Assembly: GCA_027483505.1 (NCBI GenBank)
Contig: JAIXUP010000037.1
Location: 1-64,000, forward strand
Source of the DNA: Hyphomicrobiales bacterium
GTDB lineage: Bacteria > Pseudomonadota > Alphaproteobacteria > Rhizobiales > Beijerinckiaceae
Direction: 5' to 3'
Length of the DNA stretch: 64,000 nucleotides
Each line of letters starts with the position of its first letter. Position 1 is the first letter of the stretch. A model generated the notes under the pieces. The model saw only the letters and a program-made list of their open reading frames with translations. It had not been told where the DNA came from and did not search any database. The position numbers and the translations under genes are program-made. Below are positions 50,284 through 60,613 of this stretch, in pieces.

Positions 50284-51391
50284 TACCGGCCGGGCCGAAT
50301 TCGAGGTCCTGCTGGCGGCTGGCGGGACCGGAGGGCACCTGTTTCCTGCCGAAGCCCTCAGCCATGCGCTCAGGGCGCGGGGTGTGAAGGTCGCGCTGGT
50401 GACGGACCAACGGGCGTTCGCGTTCACCGATGGTTTCCCCGCCGACACCGTGCACGCGGTCGCCTCCGGAACGCCGTCCGGCGGCTCGCTGATGGCGAAG
50501 GCGAAAGCCGCAGCCAGCATCGTCCGGGGCGTGATCGCCGCCCGCACGCTGATCTCCCGGCTGAAGCCCGACGTGGTCGTCGGCTTTGGCGGCTATCCGA
50601 CGGTGCCGCCGCTTCTGGCTGCGGCCATGCTTAAAACTCCGACCATCGTTCACGAGCAGAATGCGGTCGTCGGGCGCGCCAACCGCTTTCTCAGCGGGCG
50701 TGTCGGCGTGATCGCAACCGGCTTTGCCGCCGTCGGCGGGTTGTCCGAGGCGGCGCGCGCCAAATGCGTGCATGTGGGCAACCCCGTCCGCCCGGCGGTC
50801 CTCAAGGCGGCGCAGACGCCTTTCCAGCCGCCGGACCTGCTCGGCCACCTGCATCTGCTGGTGTTTGGCGGCAGCCAGGGCGCGCGCGTGATGGCGGATG
50901 TGCTGCCGCCGACGCTGGAGCAACTGGCGCCGACGGAACTGGCGCGCCTGGTGATCGTCCAGCAGGCCCGGGTCGAGGATGACCGGCGCGTGCGGGCGAT
51001 CTACGAGCGGCTCGGCGTCCGTCACGAGATCGCGCCCTTTTTCCAGGATTTGCCGGCCCGGATGGCGAAGGCGCAGCTTGTCATCGGCCGTTCCGGCGCA
51101 TCGACGGTCGCTGAGCTTGGCGTGATCGGCCGGCCATCCATCCTCGTGCCGCTGCCGGGCGCGCTCGACCAGGACCAGACCGCCAATGCCCGCAGCCTGG
51201 AAAGCATCGGGGCCGCGACCCTGATCCTGCAGCCCGACTTCACGCCGAACAGGCTTGCCAGCGAGCTTCGCCGCCTGCTTTCCGATCCTGCCCGGCTGAC
51301 TGCCGCCGCCGTCGCCGCCGCGAGTGCCGGCATTCCCGACGCTTCCGAGCGGCTTGCCGATCTGGTGATCGCGACCGCGCGGAAGGCCTGA
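50276..51391 (+). CDS. murG: UDP-GlcNAc:lipid I GlcNAc transferase
   Basis: MurG converts lipid I to lipid II at the inner face of the membrane. The 371-residue GT-B protein has the acceptor loop AAGGTGGHLFPAEAL, VVVGFGGYPTVPPLLAA, HEQNAVVGRANR and the donor-binding IGRSGASTVAELG plus LPGALDQDQTANA. It overlaps the end of ftsW and precedes murC by 69 bases. Confidence 0.98.
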   Translation: MSDTGRAEFEVLLAAGGTGGHLFPAEALSHALRARGVKVALVTDQRAFAFTDGFPADTVHAVASGTPSGGSLMAKAKAAASIVRGVIAARTLISRLKPDVVVGFGGYPTVPPLLAAAMLKTPTIVHEQNAVVGRANRFLSGRVGVIATGFAAVGGLSEAARAKCVHVGNPVRPAVLKAAQTPFQPPDLLGHLHLLVFGGSQGARVMADVLPPTLEQLAPTELARLVIVQQARVEDDRRVRAIYERLGVRHEIAPFFQDLPARMAKAQLVIGRSGASTVAELGVIGRPSILVPLPGALDQDQTANARSLESIGAATLILQPDFTPNRLASELRRLLSDPARLTAAAVAAASAGIPDASERLADLVIATARKA

Positions 51392-51460
51392 GCAAAATCC
51401 GATTCCCGTCCGGCGTCCCGTGGTATAGCGCCGGCCTCTGACTCTCCAAGGACCCGTCCC

Positions 51461-52867
51461 ATGAAGCTTCCCGTCCAGACCGGCCCGATCCACTTCATCG
51501 GCATCGGCGGCATCGGCATGTCCGGCATCGCCGAGGTGCTGCACAACCTGGGCTACAAGGTGCAGGGGTCCGACGCCTCCGACAACTACAACGTCAAGCG
51601 GCTGAACGAAAAGGGCATCAGGACCTTCATCGGCCATTCGGCGGAGAACATTGCGGGCGCGGAGGTCGTGGTGGTCTCCACCGCGATCAAACGCGACAAT
51701 CCGGAACTCGCCATGGCGCGCGAAAAGCGCCTTCCCGTGGTCCATCGCGCCCAGATGCTGGCCGAGCTGATGCGGCTCAAATCCTGCGTCGCGGTAGCCG
51801 GAACCCATGGCAAGACCACGACCACGTCGCTGGTGGCGACCCTGCTCGACAAGGGCGGACTTGATCCGACCGTGATCAATGGCGGCATCATCAACGCCTA
51901 TGGCACCAACGCCCGCATGGGCGACGGCACCTGGATGGTGGTCGAGGCCGACGAGAGCGATGGCACCTTCCTGAAGCTGCCGGCCGATGTCGCCATTGTC
52001 ACCAACATCGACCCTGAGCATCTCGACCACTTCAAGACCTTCGACGCGATCAAGGCCGCCTTCCGCTCCTTCGTCGAGAACCTGCCGTTCTACGGCTTTG
52101 CCGTGATGTGCATCGATCACCCGACCGTCCAGACGCTGGTCGGACAGATCGAGGACCGCCGCGTCATCACCTATGGCGAGAACCCGCAGGCCGATGTGCG
52201 CCTTGTCAATGTTGATCTGACGGGCGGCAAGTGCCGCTTCAGCGTGCTGATCCGCGACCGCAAGCGCGGAACCGAGATCGAGATCAGCGATCTGGTGCTG
52301 CCGATGCCGGGCCATCATAACGCGCTCAATTCAACGGCTGCCATCGCGGTGGCCTACGAGCTGGGCGTGTCTCCCGAGAAGATCCGCGAGGCCATCGGCG
52401 GTTTCGGCGGCGTCAAGCGCCGCTTCACCAAGACCGGCGAGTGGAATGGCGCGCTGATCTTCGATGACTACGGCCACCATCCGGTCGAGATCGCCGCGGT
52501 CCTGAAGGCGGCGCGCGCCTCGACGCAGAATCAGGTCATCGCGGTGGTGCAGCCGCACCGCTACACACGGCTGCATTCGCTGTTTCCCGATTTCTGCACC
52601 TGCTTCAACGACGCCGATGCGGTCATCGTCGCGCCGGTCTACGCGGCCGGCGAGCAGCCCATCGCGGGCGCGTCACGCGACGACCTCGTCGCCGGCATCA
52701 AGGCCAGCGGCCACCGCAACGTGCAGGCGCTGGAGAGCAAGGCGGCGCTCGCCGGGCTGGTCGGCGGGTTGGCGAAGAACGGCGACTACGTGGTGCTGCT
52801 CGGGGCGGGCGACATCACCCAGTGGGCCTATGCGCTGCCGGGAGAGCTTGAGAAGCTGAGGGGGTGA
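51461..52867 (+). CDS. murC: UDP-N-acetylmuramate--L-alanine ligase
   Basis: MurC adds the first stem-peptide residue. The 468-residue product has [17 protein letters not shown], the ATP loop [18 protein letters not shown], the [10 protein letters not shown] metal region and [13 protein letters not shown] near the C-terminal domain. It should be followed by murB; here a structured intergenic sequence and three unrelated genes intervene. Confidence 0.98.
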   Translation: MKLPVQTGPIHFIGIGGIGMSGIAEVLHNLGYKVQGSDASDNYNVKRLNEKGIRTFIGHSAENIAGAEVVVVSTAIKRDNPELAMAREKRLPVVHRAQMLAELMRLKSCVAVAGTHGKTTTTSLVATLLDKGGLDPTVINGGIINAYGTNARMGDGTWMVVEADESDGTFLKLPADVAIVTNIDPEHLDHFKTFDAIKAAFRSFVENLPFYGFAVMCIDHPTVQTLVGQIEDRRVITYGENPQADVRLVNVDLTGGKCRFSVLIRDRKRGTEIEISDLVLPMPGHHNALNSTAAIAVAYELGVSPEKIREAIGGFGGVKRRFTKTGEWNGALIFDDYGHHPVEIAAVLKAARASTQNQVIAVVQPHRYTRLHSLFPDFCTCFNDADAVIVAPVYAAGEQPIAGASRDDLVAGIKASGHRNVQALESKAALAGLVGGLAKNGDYVVLLGAGDITQWAYALPGELEKLRG

Positions 52868-52964
52868 GGCCCCGGTCCGCACAGCGGATTGAAAGGTCCG
52901 GTGGACCTTTCAAAGGGGCCGAACGCACGAGCGCAAGCGAGGGCCGGGGTCGCCGTCCGGCGAC
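52868..52964. repeat. Nested palindromes downstream of murC
   Basis: TTGAAAGGTCC (52889-52899) and GGACCTTTCAA (52903-52913) are perfect 11-bp arms around a three-base loop. They are enclosed by GGCCCC (52868-52873) and GGGGCC (52915-52920). A further GTCGCC/GGCGAC hairpin follows at 52949-52964. There is no T-run. The element may act as a terminator or RNA stabiliser after murC, or be a mobile palindromic repeat. Confidence 0.55.
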
Positions 52965-53042
52965 GGGCACTTCGCAGCGCCGAGGAGGCAGCGGAGGGGG
53001 CGACTGATCCGGCGCCAGCGAACTGCCCGCCCTCCGGTCGGC

Positions 53043-54095
53043 TTACCCCGCCACGACATCCCGCAGGGCTGCGATCGCCACGTTGATGTCGGCCCGTGAC
53101 ACCCCCAGATGCGTGACCGCGCGGATGGTTGTCGGGCCGAACGCGCCACCGCCGCCCATGATGACGCCCTTGTCCTTCAGCGCGGCGACGATGGCGTCAG
53201 CTGTGCGCCCGGTCCCGGCCACGTCGAAGAACACGATGTTGGTGTCGATGGTGTCATAGGTGAGGCTGAGGCCGGGGAGGGCGGCCAACCCCTTCGCCAG
53301 CGCACGGGCGTTGTCATGGTCCTGGGCCAGGCGCTCGACATGGTGGTCCAGCGCGTAAATGCCGGCTGCCGCCAGAAAGCCCGACTGCCGCATGGCGCCG
53401 CCCCAGCGCTGCTTGAGCCGCCAGGCCTCGTGGATGAAGCCGCGCGTGCCGGCGAGGACGCCGCCGACTGGCCCGCCGAGGCCCTTGCTGAGATCGAGCC
53501 AGGCGCTGTCGAAAGGGCCTGCATAGTCCTTCGCCGACAGGCCGGAAGCGACGGCTGCATTGAGCAGGCGCGCGCCGTCCATGTGGAGAATCAAGCCGGC
53601 GTCGCGCGCCACCGAGACGACCTCCTGCAACGTGGCCAGAGGCCAGACGGCGCCGCCGCCGTAATTCGCCGTCTGCTCGACCGAGACAAGCCTGGTCTGC
53701 TGCAGATAGCGGCTCTCGGGCCGGATGGCGCTCCGCAGCGTGGCGCCATCGAAGATGCCGCGCGCGCCCTGGACGCCGCGCACCATGACGCCGGCCAGCG
53801 CCGCGGGGCCGCCGGTCTCCGACACCATGATGTGGGCATTTTCATGCACGATGATCTCATCACCGGGCCGACAATGGACGGCGAGGGCGATCTCGTTGCA
53901 CATGGTGCCTGAGGGCAGGAACACGGCGGCCTCCTTGCCCAGCATGTCCGCGACGCGCTCGCAGAGATCGAGAACGTTCTGGTCCTCGTCCTTCTGTTCG
54001 TCGCCGACCTCGACGGACATCATGTACTGGCGCATGCCGGGTGTTGGTTTTGACTTGGTGTCGCTGAACAGATCGACGAGATGGTTCCGGTGCAT
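53043..54095 (-). CDS. ltaE: Low-specificity L-threonine aldolase
   Basis: A 350-residue fold-type I PLP enzyme that splits L-threonine or allo-threonine to glycine and acetaldehyde. SDTKSKPTPGMRQYM, VFLPSGTMCNEIAL and HMDGARLLNAAVASG are family segments, and the PLP lysine lies in WLDLSKGLGGPVGG (about residue 202). ATG 54095 (MHRNHLV) is preferred over 54122. It lies in the dcw cluster between murC and murB on the opposite strand, without an obvious wall role. Confidence 0.93.
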   Translation of the reverse strand: MHRNHLVDLFSDTKSKPTPGMRQYMMSVEVGDEQKDEDQNVLDLCERVADMLGKEAAVFLPSGTMCNEIALAVHCRPGDEIIVHENAHIMVSETGGPAALAGVMVRGVQGARGIFDGATLRSAIRPESRYLQQTRLVSVEQTANYGGGAVWPLATLQEVVSVARDAGLILHMDGARLLNAAVASGLSAKDYAGPFDSAWLDLSKGLGGPVGGVLAGTRGFIHEAWRLKQRWGGAMRQSGFLAAAGIYALDHHVERLAQDHDNARALAKGLAALPGLSLTYDTIDTNIVFFDVAGTGRTADAIVAALKDKGVIMGGGGAFGPTTIRAVTHLGVSRADINVAIAALRDVVAG

Positions 54096-54283
54096 CACGG
54101 TCCACGTCCCATGGGGTTGCAATGACCATCCTGCTCGGTGAGCCCTCTGGCGATGGCGTCGATTGTGCCGAAGGCCGGGCGGTTGTCGAGCGGTTTGTCG
54201 CGTGCGACGCCCTGCGACACACCGTCGTCAAGCCAGCCGTGCAATAGGCGCGTATCCGGGCATATCCCTGAGCGAGGCACCGC

Positions 54284-55165
54284 ATGCACACGATCATCAA
54301 GTGGCTGACCGCGATGGGCACCTGTTTTGCCGCGTCGTCCGCTGCCGCGCAGGCCATCGGAACGGCCCCGGCACAGTCGACGCCCGCCACCATCCACGTC
54401 ATCCACGAGCCACCGACCGACCCTTCCCACCGGGCGGTCTACGAATTTGTCCAGCGTGACGCCACATTCGCCAGGGCGCGAGATGTCTTCACGCTGTTCA
54501 AGCTTGCAAAGCCGATCACGATTCGGACGCGGGGCTGCAGCGGACGCGGCGGCGCCTGGTATTACGAGGGCACGGTGACGATCTGCTATGGCTATTTCCA
54601 GACCATCCTCGACAATGCGAGAAGTCCGGAGCGCCCATCCTGGGTGAGTGAGGAAGCGGCCATTGCCGGGCCGATCGCCGATGTCGTGATGCATGAGGGC
54701 GCGCATGCGCTGTTCGAGTTTCTGAAGACGCCGCTGCTGGGCCGCGAGGAGGATGCGGCGGACATGTTCGCCACTTTCGTTCTGCTCAACGTGTTCAGGA
54801 CCGATGCCAAGGCCCTGATCAGCGGCATCGCCTACTCCTATCTCAACGATGCCAGGGCGCGGAATTTCACCGACCTGCCGACGCTCGAAAACCGCGTGCC
54901 GCCAAGCCGGGCCTATGGCGGCGCGCACTCGACGCCGCTGCAGCGCCTTTACAGCGTGATCTGCCATGCCTCCGGCTTCGACGAGGCGATGTTCAGGGAC
55001 CTGAAGGCCAGCAGCGACCTGCCGGCCTGGCGCGCCGGCGGCTGCGAAGATGAGTACAACCAGATCGCCCATGCCTTCCGGACCCTGCTTGGCCCGCACA
55101 TCGACGCGGACCGGGCGAAGTCGATGTTTCCAGACGCGAACCTGACATCCGCGCCTGCGCCGTGA
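54284..55165 (+). CDS. DUF4344-like exported zinc metallopeptidase
   Basis: A 293-residue protein with a short signal peptide (ending AASSAAAQ). The gluzincin motif HEGAH (about residues 137-141) is followed by LGREEDAADMFATF, where an acidic residue could be the third zinc ligand. IADVVMHEGAHALF fits the DUF4344 family of periplasmic peptidases. Substrate and physiological role are unknown. It faces ltaE divergently and converges on the RTX subtilisin gene, leaving six bases between their stops. Confidence 0.75.
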   Translation: MHTIIKWLTAMGTCFAASSAAAQAIGTAPAQSTPATIHVIHEPPTDPSHRAVYEFVQRDATFARARDVFTLFKLAKPITIRTRGCSGRGGAWYYEGTVTICYGYFQTILDNARSPERPSWVSEEAAIAGPIADVVMHEGAHALFEFLKTPLLGREEDAADMFATFVLLNVFRTDAKALISGIAYSYLNDARARNFTDLPTLENRVPPSRAYGGAHSTPLQRLYSVICHASGFDEAMFRDLKASSDLPAWRAGGCEDEYNQIAHAFRTLLGPHIDADRAKSMFPDANLTSAPAP

Positions 55166-55171
55166 CGCTTC

Positions 55172-57787
55172 TCAGACGAAAATGAAGTCGGCCGAGGTCA
55201 TCACGCCGCGCTCGGCGCCGCTGACGGTGATGGTGCCGAAAGCCCCGACCATCATGTAGCTCTGGCCGACATTGGTGATGGCGATGCCGTTGAAGCTGAG
55301 CCCTAGGCCGCGCAGATCGATCAGGTCGCGTCCGTCCTGGAAGTCGACGATGCGGTCGCTGCCGCCGCCCCTGATGTCGAAGCAGAAGCGGTCATTGCCC
55401 GCGCCGCCGGTGAGCAGGTCATCGCCGAGCCCGCCGAACAGCGTGTCATCGCCGAGGCCGCCATCGATCGAGTCGTTGCCGGCGCCGCCGCGCACGAGGT
55501 CATTGCCGCCAAAGGCGAAGACCAGATCGAGACCGTTGCCGCCCTCGATGACATTCGCAATGTCATCGCCGCGAATGGTGTCGTTGAAGGCTGATCCGGT
55601 CACGTTCTCGACACCGATCATGGTGTCGCCGGCGGCATCGCCGCCGGTCCCGATGATGCCGGTGGCGCTGCCGCGCAGGTCAAGGGCGATCGCAGCAGCG
55701 CTCGAAGCGTAGCTCACAGTATCGATTCCGAGGCCGCCTTCCAGCCGGTCAGCACCCGCTCCGCCGATCAGGATGTCATCGCCTGCGCCGCCGATGAGCG
55801 TGTCATTGCCGGCGCCGCCGGACAGAAGATTGCTGCCGCCATCGCCGCTGAGCCTGTCGGCGAAGCGCGATCCCGTGACATTCTCGATTGCGACCAGCAC
55901 ATCGCCCTGCGCATGTCCGCCGATCTGGGTCGCACGGGTCAGATCAACGTCCACCGCGGCGGTGGAGGCCTCGTAGGTCGCGGTATCGATGCCCGCGCCG
56001 CCTTCGAGCCGGTCCGCCCCGCCCCTGCCATCGAGCAGGTCGTTGCCGCGCATGCCAAGCAGCGTGTTTGCGACATCGTTGCCGGTCAATGTGTCGTTGC
56101 CGTCGCCGGTGACGGCGTTCTCGATCACGGTTCCGGCGGCGATGGTCAGCGTCCGTCCGTGCAGCATCGAGGTCGCACCGGCGTTAAGGTCGATGCTTGC
56201 GGCGTCGATCGTGGACGCGGCGTTGATCCAGTCGGTGCCGCCATCGGTATCGGTCAGCACGCTGCGCGCCGCACCGAGCGCCGCCATTTTGCCGAACTCG
56301 TCGGTGTAGTGGTAAACATCATTGGCCGAGACCGCGTCGCCGTAGACGTCGAACTTGTAGGATGCGACCGAGCCGGTTGCGCCTGCCTTGGTGTCCGTGA
56401 TCCTGACCAGCCAGTTGCCCGAGGCCAGTTCGCCGCGCAAGGCTTCCGAGGTGAAGCTCCAGGTCAGGTTGCTGACCGACTGCGTGCCGGTCGACGGGCT
56501 GAGGACGATGCTTCGCGTGCCCTCCGGCGAAACCAGCTCAACCCGCAGGTCGCTGATGTTGCCATGGGTCAGCGTCAGGGTCAGGGCCACGCTCTCCACC
56601 TCGATGGCGCGCGCGACATTGATGGCGAATTCGGTGGTTGAGAGATCTGCAATCGCGCGGTTGAGCGTGCCGGACACGGTGGCGACCTGCTCGTTGGCCG
56701 AGGTCTGGGCGACGCCGAAGCGGCCCCACACTTCGGCGAACCGCACCGCCTCCAGCGCGTCGACGCGGCCAAAGCCGACATCGTTGGAATAGTGCAGGCC
56801 GCCGCCGTTGACGTTGTCGGCCTTGTTGACCGTCCAGCCGAAGACCATGCGGCCGCTGGCTGCGCCGGTGAGGGCCGCAGGCGTCGTGTGGTCGGCAGTG
56901 ATGGCGAGGATGTCCTGCACGTCGCGCCAGCCGAGACCGCGATTGGCGCTCAGCATCACCGCGACAACGCCGCTGACGATGGGCGTCGCGGCGGACGTGC
57001 CGCCAAAGCCCGAGGTGAAGTCACCGCTCGAATAGCCGCCTCCCGCCGTGACATCGGTGGTGACGATCCCGGCGCCGCCGCCATTGGACGGGCCTGACAC
57101 GAACACGGACGAGCCGCGCGTCGAATAGCCCGAGACATCGCCATCCTGGCCGATGGCGCCGACCGTGATGGTCTGGCGCATGGCGTTGAAGTTCGAGGTG
57201 TTGGCGTCGCGGCTTTCGCCGCCTTCATTGCCGGCGGCGTTGACGACGATCGTGCCAAGTCCGCCGCGGCCGACATCGACAGCGTTCTTGACGGCAGCCG
57301 CAAACAGGTTGCCGAAGGAGCCGGCCTGCTGCGTGCCATCGGCGAAGCGCCCCGTCCAGCCCCAGGAGTTGTTGGTCACATCGAAGCTGCTCATGCCGCG
57401 AATGGCGGTGATGAAGCCGCTGCCGGCGCCGACGCCGGAGAAGATGTTGACGCCCGTCACCGTCGCGCTGTGCGCAACGCCCACGCCGCCGGCATTGTTG
57501 TTGGCGTCTGCGGCAATCAGGCCCGCCACTGCCGTTCCGTGAACCGAGGAGCCAGTGGCCGGGTCCAGCCTCTGGCCGTTGATGACCAGTTCCTTGCTGG
57601 CGTCATAGCGATTGCGCAGATCGACATGGGTCTTGTCGATGCCGTCATCGTAGACGCCGACATTCACCCCCGCGCCACTGTACTCCGCCCAGATGCGGTT
57701 CGGGTCGCCCTTGAAGATCTGGTTGAGGTGCCACTGGCTGGCGAGGAGCGGATTGGAGGACGGAAGGACAATGCGAGACATCAACAA
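55172..57787 (-). CDS. Subtilisin-like protease with P-domain and RTX repeats
   Basis: An 871-residue S8 serine protease. The triad is Asp47 in VGVYDDGID, His83 in VHGTAVAG and Ser265 in GGTSAATP. A proprotein-convertase P-domain (about 370-500, VALTLTLTHGNISDLRVELVSP) follows. The C-terminal 300 residues are calcium-binding RTX nonapeptides (GGAGNDTL, GGAGADRLEGG) ending in RFCFDIRGGG and a T1SS-type tail. It has no signal peptide, as expected for type I secretion; no transporter is nearby. ATG 57781 is an alternative start. It lies between murC and murB on the minus strand. Confidence 0.93.
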   Translation of the reverse strand: MLMSRIVLPSSNPLLASQWHLNQIFKGDPNRIWAEYSGAGVNVGVYDDGIDKTHVDLRNRYDASKELVINGQRLDPATGSSVHGTAVAGLIAADANNNAGGVGVAHSATVTGVNIFSGVGAGSGFITAIRGMSSFDVTNNSWGWTGRFADGTQQAGSFGNLFAAAVKNAVDVGRGGLGTIVVNAAGNEGGESRDANTSNFNAMRQTITVGAIGQDGDVSGYSTRGSSVFVSGPSNGGGAGIVTTDVTAGGGYSSGDFTSGFGGTSAATPIVSGVVAVMLSANRGLGWRDVQDILAITADHTTPAALTGAASGRMVFGWTVNKADNVNGGGLHYSNDVGFGRVDALEAVRFAEVWGRFGVAQTSANEQVATVSGTLNRAIADLSTTEFAINVARAIEVESVALTLTLTHGNISDLRVELVSPEGTRSIVLSPSTGTQSVSNLTWSFTSEALRGELASGNWLVRITDTKAGATGSVASYKFDVYGDAVSANDVYHYTDEFGKMAALGAARSVLTDTDGGTDWINAASTIDAASIDLNAGATSMLHGRTLTIAAGTVIENAVTGDGNDTLTGNDVANTLLGMRGNDLLDGRGGADRLEGGAGIDTATYEASTAAVDVDLTRATQIGGHAQGDVLVAIENVTGSRFADRLSGDGGSNLLSGGAGNDTLIGGAGDDILIGGAGADRLEGGLGIDTVSYASSAAAIALDLRGSATGIIGTGGDAAGDTMIGVENVTGSAFNDTIRGDDIANVIEGGNGLDLVFAFGGNDLVRGGAGNDSIDGGLGDDTLFGGLGDDLLTGGAGNDRFCFDIRGGGSDRIVDFQDGRDLIDLRGLGLSFNGIAITNVGQSYMMVGAFGTITVSGAERGVMTSADFIFV

Positions 57788-57984
57788 CTCCGCGGACAGG
57801 ACGCCTCAATGAGACATGCGTGACCGGTGTGCCGCCGAAATTCTGCGAGATCCTTCCGCAATTGCGTTGCATTTTAGCGATACGTCACTTTTCGGCCTGT
57901 TTTCGGGCGTGATCGGTCCGGATTCCGGCGTCTGGAGCCCGCGACACGGTTGATCGCTCCTGCATGAACGGTTAGCTCGGGATC

Positions 57985-58938
57985 ATGACTTCTTCCGATC
58001 TTGCTTCGCGCCTCGCAGCCCTGTTGCCCGATCTGCGGGGCCGCCTTCTGGCAGGCCAGTCGCTCGGACCCCTGACCTGGTTCCGCGTGGGCGGGCCGGC
58101 CGAGGCCTTGTTCACGCCGGCGGATGAGGCCGATCTGTCGTATTTCTTGGCGCGGGTGCCAGCCGACGTGCCTGTCTATCCGCTCGGCGTCGGCTCCAAC
58201 ATGATCGTGCGCGACGGCGGGGTGCGCGGCGTCGTGATCCGTCTGTCGCCAAGGGGCTTCGGGCAGGTCAGCACGGCCGACAGCATGGTGACCGCCGGGG
58301 CGGCAGCGCTGGACAAGCGCGTGGCCGAGGCGGCTGCGGCCGCCTGCATCGGCGGGCTGGAGTTCTTCTTCGGCATTCCGGGGACGATTGGCGGAGCCGT
58401 CACCATGAACGCCGGCGCCAATGGCGGCGAGACGAAGGACGTGCTGGTCAGTGCGCGCGGCGTGAGGCGCGACGGCACGGTCAGCACGCTGAGCAATGCC
58501 GACCTGTCCTTCGCCTACCGCACTTCACAACCCCCTCCCGGATTCATTTTCACGGAGGCGTTGTTTGCCGGGCGCATCGAAGCGCCGGAGGTGATCCATG
58601 ACCGCATGCAGGCCGTGCAGCATCACCGCGAGAAGGCGCAGCCGATCCGCGAGAAGACCGGTGGATCGACTTTCAAGAACCCGCCGGGCCATTCGGCCTG
58701 GAAGCTGGTTGATGCGGCCGGCTGCCGTGGCCTGAAGGTCGGCGGCGCCCAGGTCAGCGAGATGCACTGCAATTTCCTGATCAACACCGGCGATGCGAGC
58801 GCGGCCGACATCGAGGCGCTCGGCGAGGAGGTCCGCCGTCGTGTGAAAGCCCATTCCGGCGTGGACCTGCAATGGGAGATCAAGCGGGTCGGCGAGCGCA
58901 TGCAATCCGCTGCGGCCACAGCGGGCAACATCACTTGA
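57985..58938 (+). CDS. murB: UDP-N-acetylenolpyruvoylglucosamine reductase
   Basis: MurB makes UDP-MurNAc with FAD and NADPH. The 317-residue product has [36 protein letters not shown] and the catalytic region [20 protein letters not shown]. It sits 5.1 kb from murC and 2.6 kb from ddl with unrelated genes in both gaps. Its last eight bases overlap the end of the convergent exported protein gene, so antisense interference is possible. Confidence 0.98.
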   Translation: MTSSDLASRLAALLPDLRGRLLAGQSLGPLTWFRVGGPAEALFTPADEADLSYFLARVPADVPVYPLGVGSNMIVRDGGVRGVVIRLSPRGFGQVSTADSMVTAGAAALDKRVAEAAAAACIGGLEFFFGIPGTIGGAVTMNAGANGGETKDVLVSARGVRRDGTVSTLSNADLSFAYRTSQPPPGFIFTEALFAGRIEAPEVIHDRMQAVQHHREKAQPIREKTGGSTFKNPPGHSAWKLVDAAGCRGLKVGGAQVSEMHCNFLINTGDASAADIEALGEEVRRRVKAHSGVDLQWEIKRVGERMQSAAATAGNIT

Positions 58939-60505
58939 CGGTCTCGATAAGCTTTCCGTCTGCGGAGAACACGACATAGCCTCCGACATCGTGGCGTGGC
59001 GGGACGCCCACCCGGATGTCGAGATAGGGCATGCCCTGCCGGGGCCGCCAGAAGGGCTCGCCGCTCCAGATGCGGACGCGATGGACAACCGCGCCGGGAA
59101 TCGGGACCGCAGCCCGCGCCTTGGCGAGCATGCCTTCCAGGGCGGCCTTGTCGATGCGGGCGATGTCGGCAAAAGTGAATGTTGAGCGCAGATTGACCAT
59201 CTGGACCGATCGCGGGGAGGTTTCCTCAAGCTTTTCCCGCAGGGCGACCTCGAAAGTCATGCCCTTATCGTTCTGCGACACCATCGCCAGTTGCGCCTGG
59301 TCGTCGTTGAAGCTCACCTCAAACAACCTGGCATTCTGCCCGAGCGAGGTGCGGAATTTTTCGAGCGCCGTCACGATGGCGTCGGGGCTGAGCTTGTCCA
59401 CCTTTGGCCGGAGACTCCTGGGCAACTGCACCGAGGCGACGGCGCCGTCAGGGGTCAGCTTCACCACCGTGCGTTCGGAGAAGTCCTCGCCGAAGGCAGG
59501 GATCCTGCGCCGCGAGTCAACAAGCTGCACCTCCCACATCACCTGCGGCTTGCCGACGGCGACGCGTTCCTTGATGGCCTTGGCGATCATGATGCGCGGA
59601 TTGCCGCTGGGCTCGCTCGCGCGCGCCGCCTTCAGGACGTCCGGGAGTTTGGCAATGTCGATCTCGTCCAGCGAGAATGGCAGGTTGCCGTTGTTGCGCA
59701 GCAGCTCCAGGTTCGGGGTGTCGATGAAATCTTTCCGGAATGCGCCGCCATCCCACATCCAGTTTGTCATGGACCGCGGGCTTCCGGCGGTGACGGCCTT
59801 CATGGTGATTGTGGTTCGCGACACATCGATTTCGTAGACGTCCTGCTTGTCGCCCACGACCGACCGGAATGACGCCTGGGCATCGGCCAGCGGCCACTCG
59901 TCCTGATCATGGAAATTCCTGTTGCGGCCCCGGTTCGTGCCCGCGATGTCGACGCCCATGATCCGGCCATCAGCCGCAGCCGTCACGCTCGCTGTTTCGC
60001 GCTCGTTGCCGACGCTGATGCTCCAGCGCACATCGCCATAGGCGGGGGTCGGCAGGATGGTCACAAGCCTGGCGATCCGCACCGCCGTGATCCGCCCCGG
60101 ATCATCGAGCCGCACCCGCAAGCGCGCCGCCTCCAGTATGGGCCAGAGACGATCAATCGGAACGGATGACAATGCGAAGAACCCGCTCTCGATGTTGGCC
60201 ACAGGCGATGACGGCCGCTCGGGCTGGGGCCCCGAAACGCTGTGGAAGGTCAGGGACAGCACCGTCCGGTTGCCGACACGCCAGCGGTCAATGCGCGCGC
60301 CACCCGCCTCGGCGCGGGCCTGGACCTCGATCGCTTCGGGGCGGATGACGATTTCAGCCACATCGACGTTCGCACCGATCTTGTCGACGAGTTCCGACCA
60401 GCCTCGGGTGAACACGGCCTGATCGCTCAGATAGCCCGGTGTCTGCGCATGGCCTGCGCCGGCAAAGACGAGTGCAAAGACGGCGAGAAGAAGGAGTCTC
60501 ATCAA
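58931..60505 (-). CDS. Exported protein of unknown function
   Basis: A 524-residue protein that I do not recognise. It has a signal peptide ([20 protein letters not shown]) and no further transmembrane helix. The middle shows short alpha/beta units with [13 protein letters not shown] and [12 protein letters not shown], somewhat like PepSY modules, and a C-terminal strand-rich part. The sequence is rich in Arg and Asp and has no catalytic motif that I can name. It is convergent with murB (8-base overlap) and lies downstream of the lipoprotein gene on the same strand. Confidence 0.6.
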   Translation of the reverse strand: MMRLLLLAVFALVFAGAGHAQTPGYLSDQAVFTRGWSELVDKIGANVDVAEIVIRPEAIEVQARAEAGGARIDRWRVGNRTVLSLTFHSVSGPQPERPSSPVANIESGFFALSSVPIDRLWPILEAARLRVRLDDPGRITAVRIARLVTILPTPAYGDVRWSISVGNERETASVTAAADGRIMGVDIAGTNRGRNRNFHDQDEWPLADAQASFRSVVGDKQDVYEIDVSRTTITMKAVTAGSPRSMTNWMWDGGAFRKDFIDTPNLELLRNNGNLPFSLDEIDIAKLPDVLKAARASEPSGNPRIMIAKAIKERVAVGKPQVMWEVQLVDSRRRIPAFGEDFSERTVVKLTPDGAVASVQLPRSLRPKVDKLSPDAIVTALEKFRTSLGQNARLFEVSFNDDQAQLAMVSQNDKGMTFEVALREKLEETSPRSVQMVNLRSTFTFADIARIDKAALEGMLAKARAAVPIPGAVVHRVRIWSGEPFWRPRQGMPYLDIRVGVPPRHDVGGYVVFSADGKLIETVK

Positions 60506-60613
60506 CGGCCCTCCTGATGCTTTTTCCGATCATCAGTCCGCCCGCAGCGTTCGTCAATTCATTTCATGCCGCTGGGTAAGGTGTTCGCCTCGGGCCACGC
60601 TTGGGCGTCCTCG

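Noticed and set aside
50156-52318. Open frame of 720 codons on the minus strand
   Set aside because: It is antisense to murG and murC, both unambiguous, and has no recognisable motif.
55400-56120. Internal DNA repeats inside the protease gene
   Set aside because: They reflect the RTX nonapeptide repeats of the protein, not a separate DNA element.
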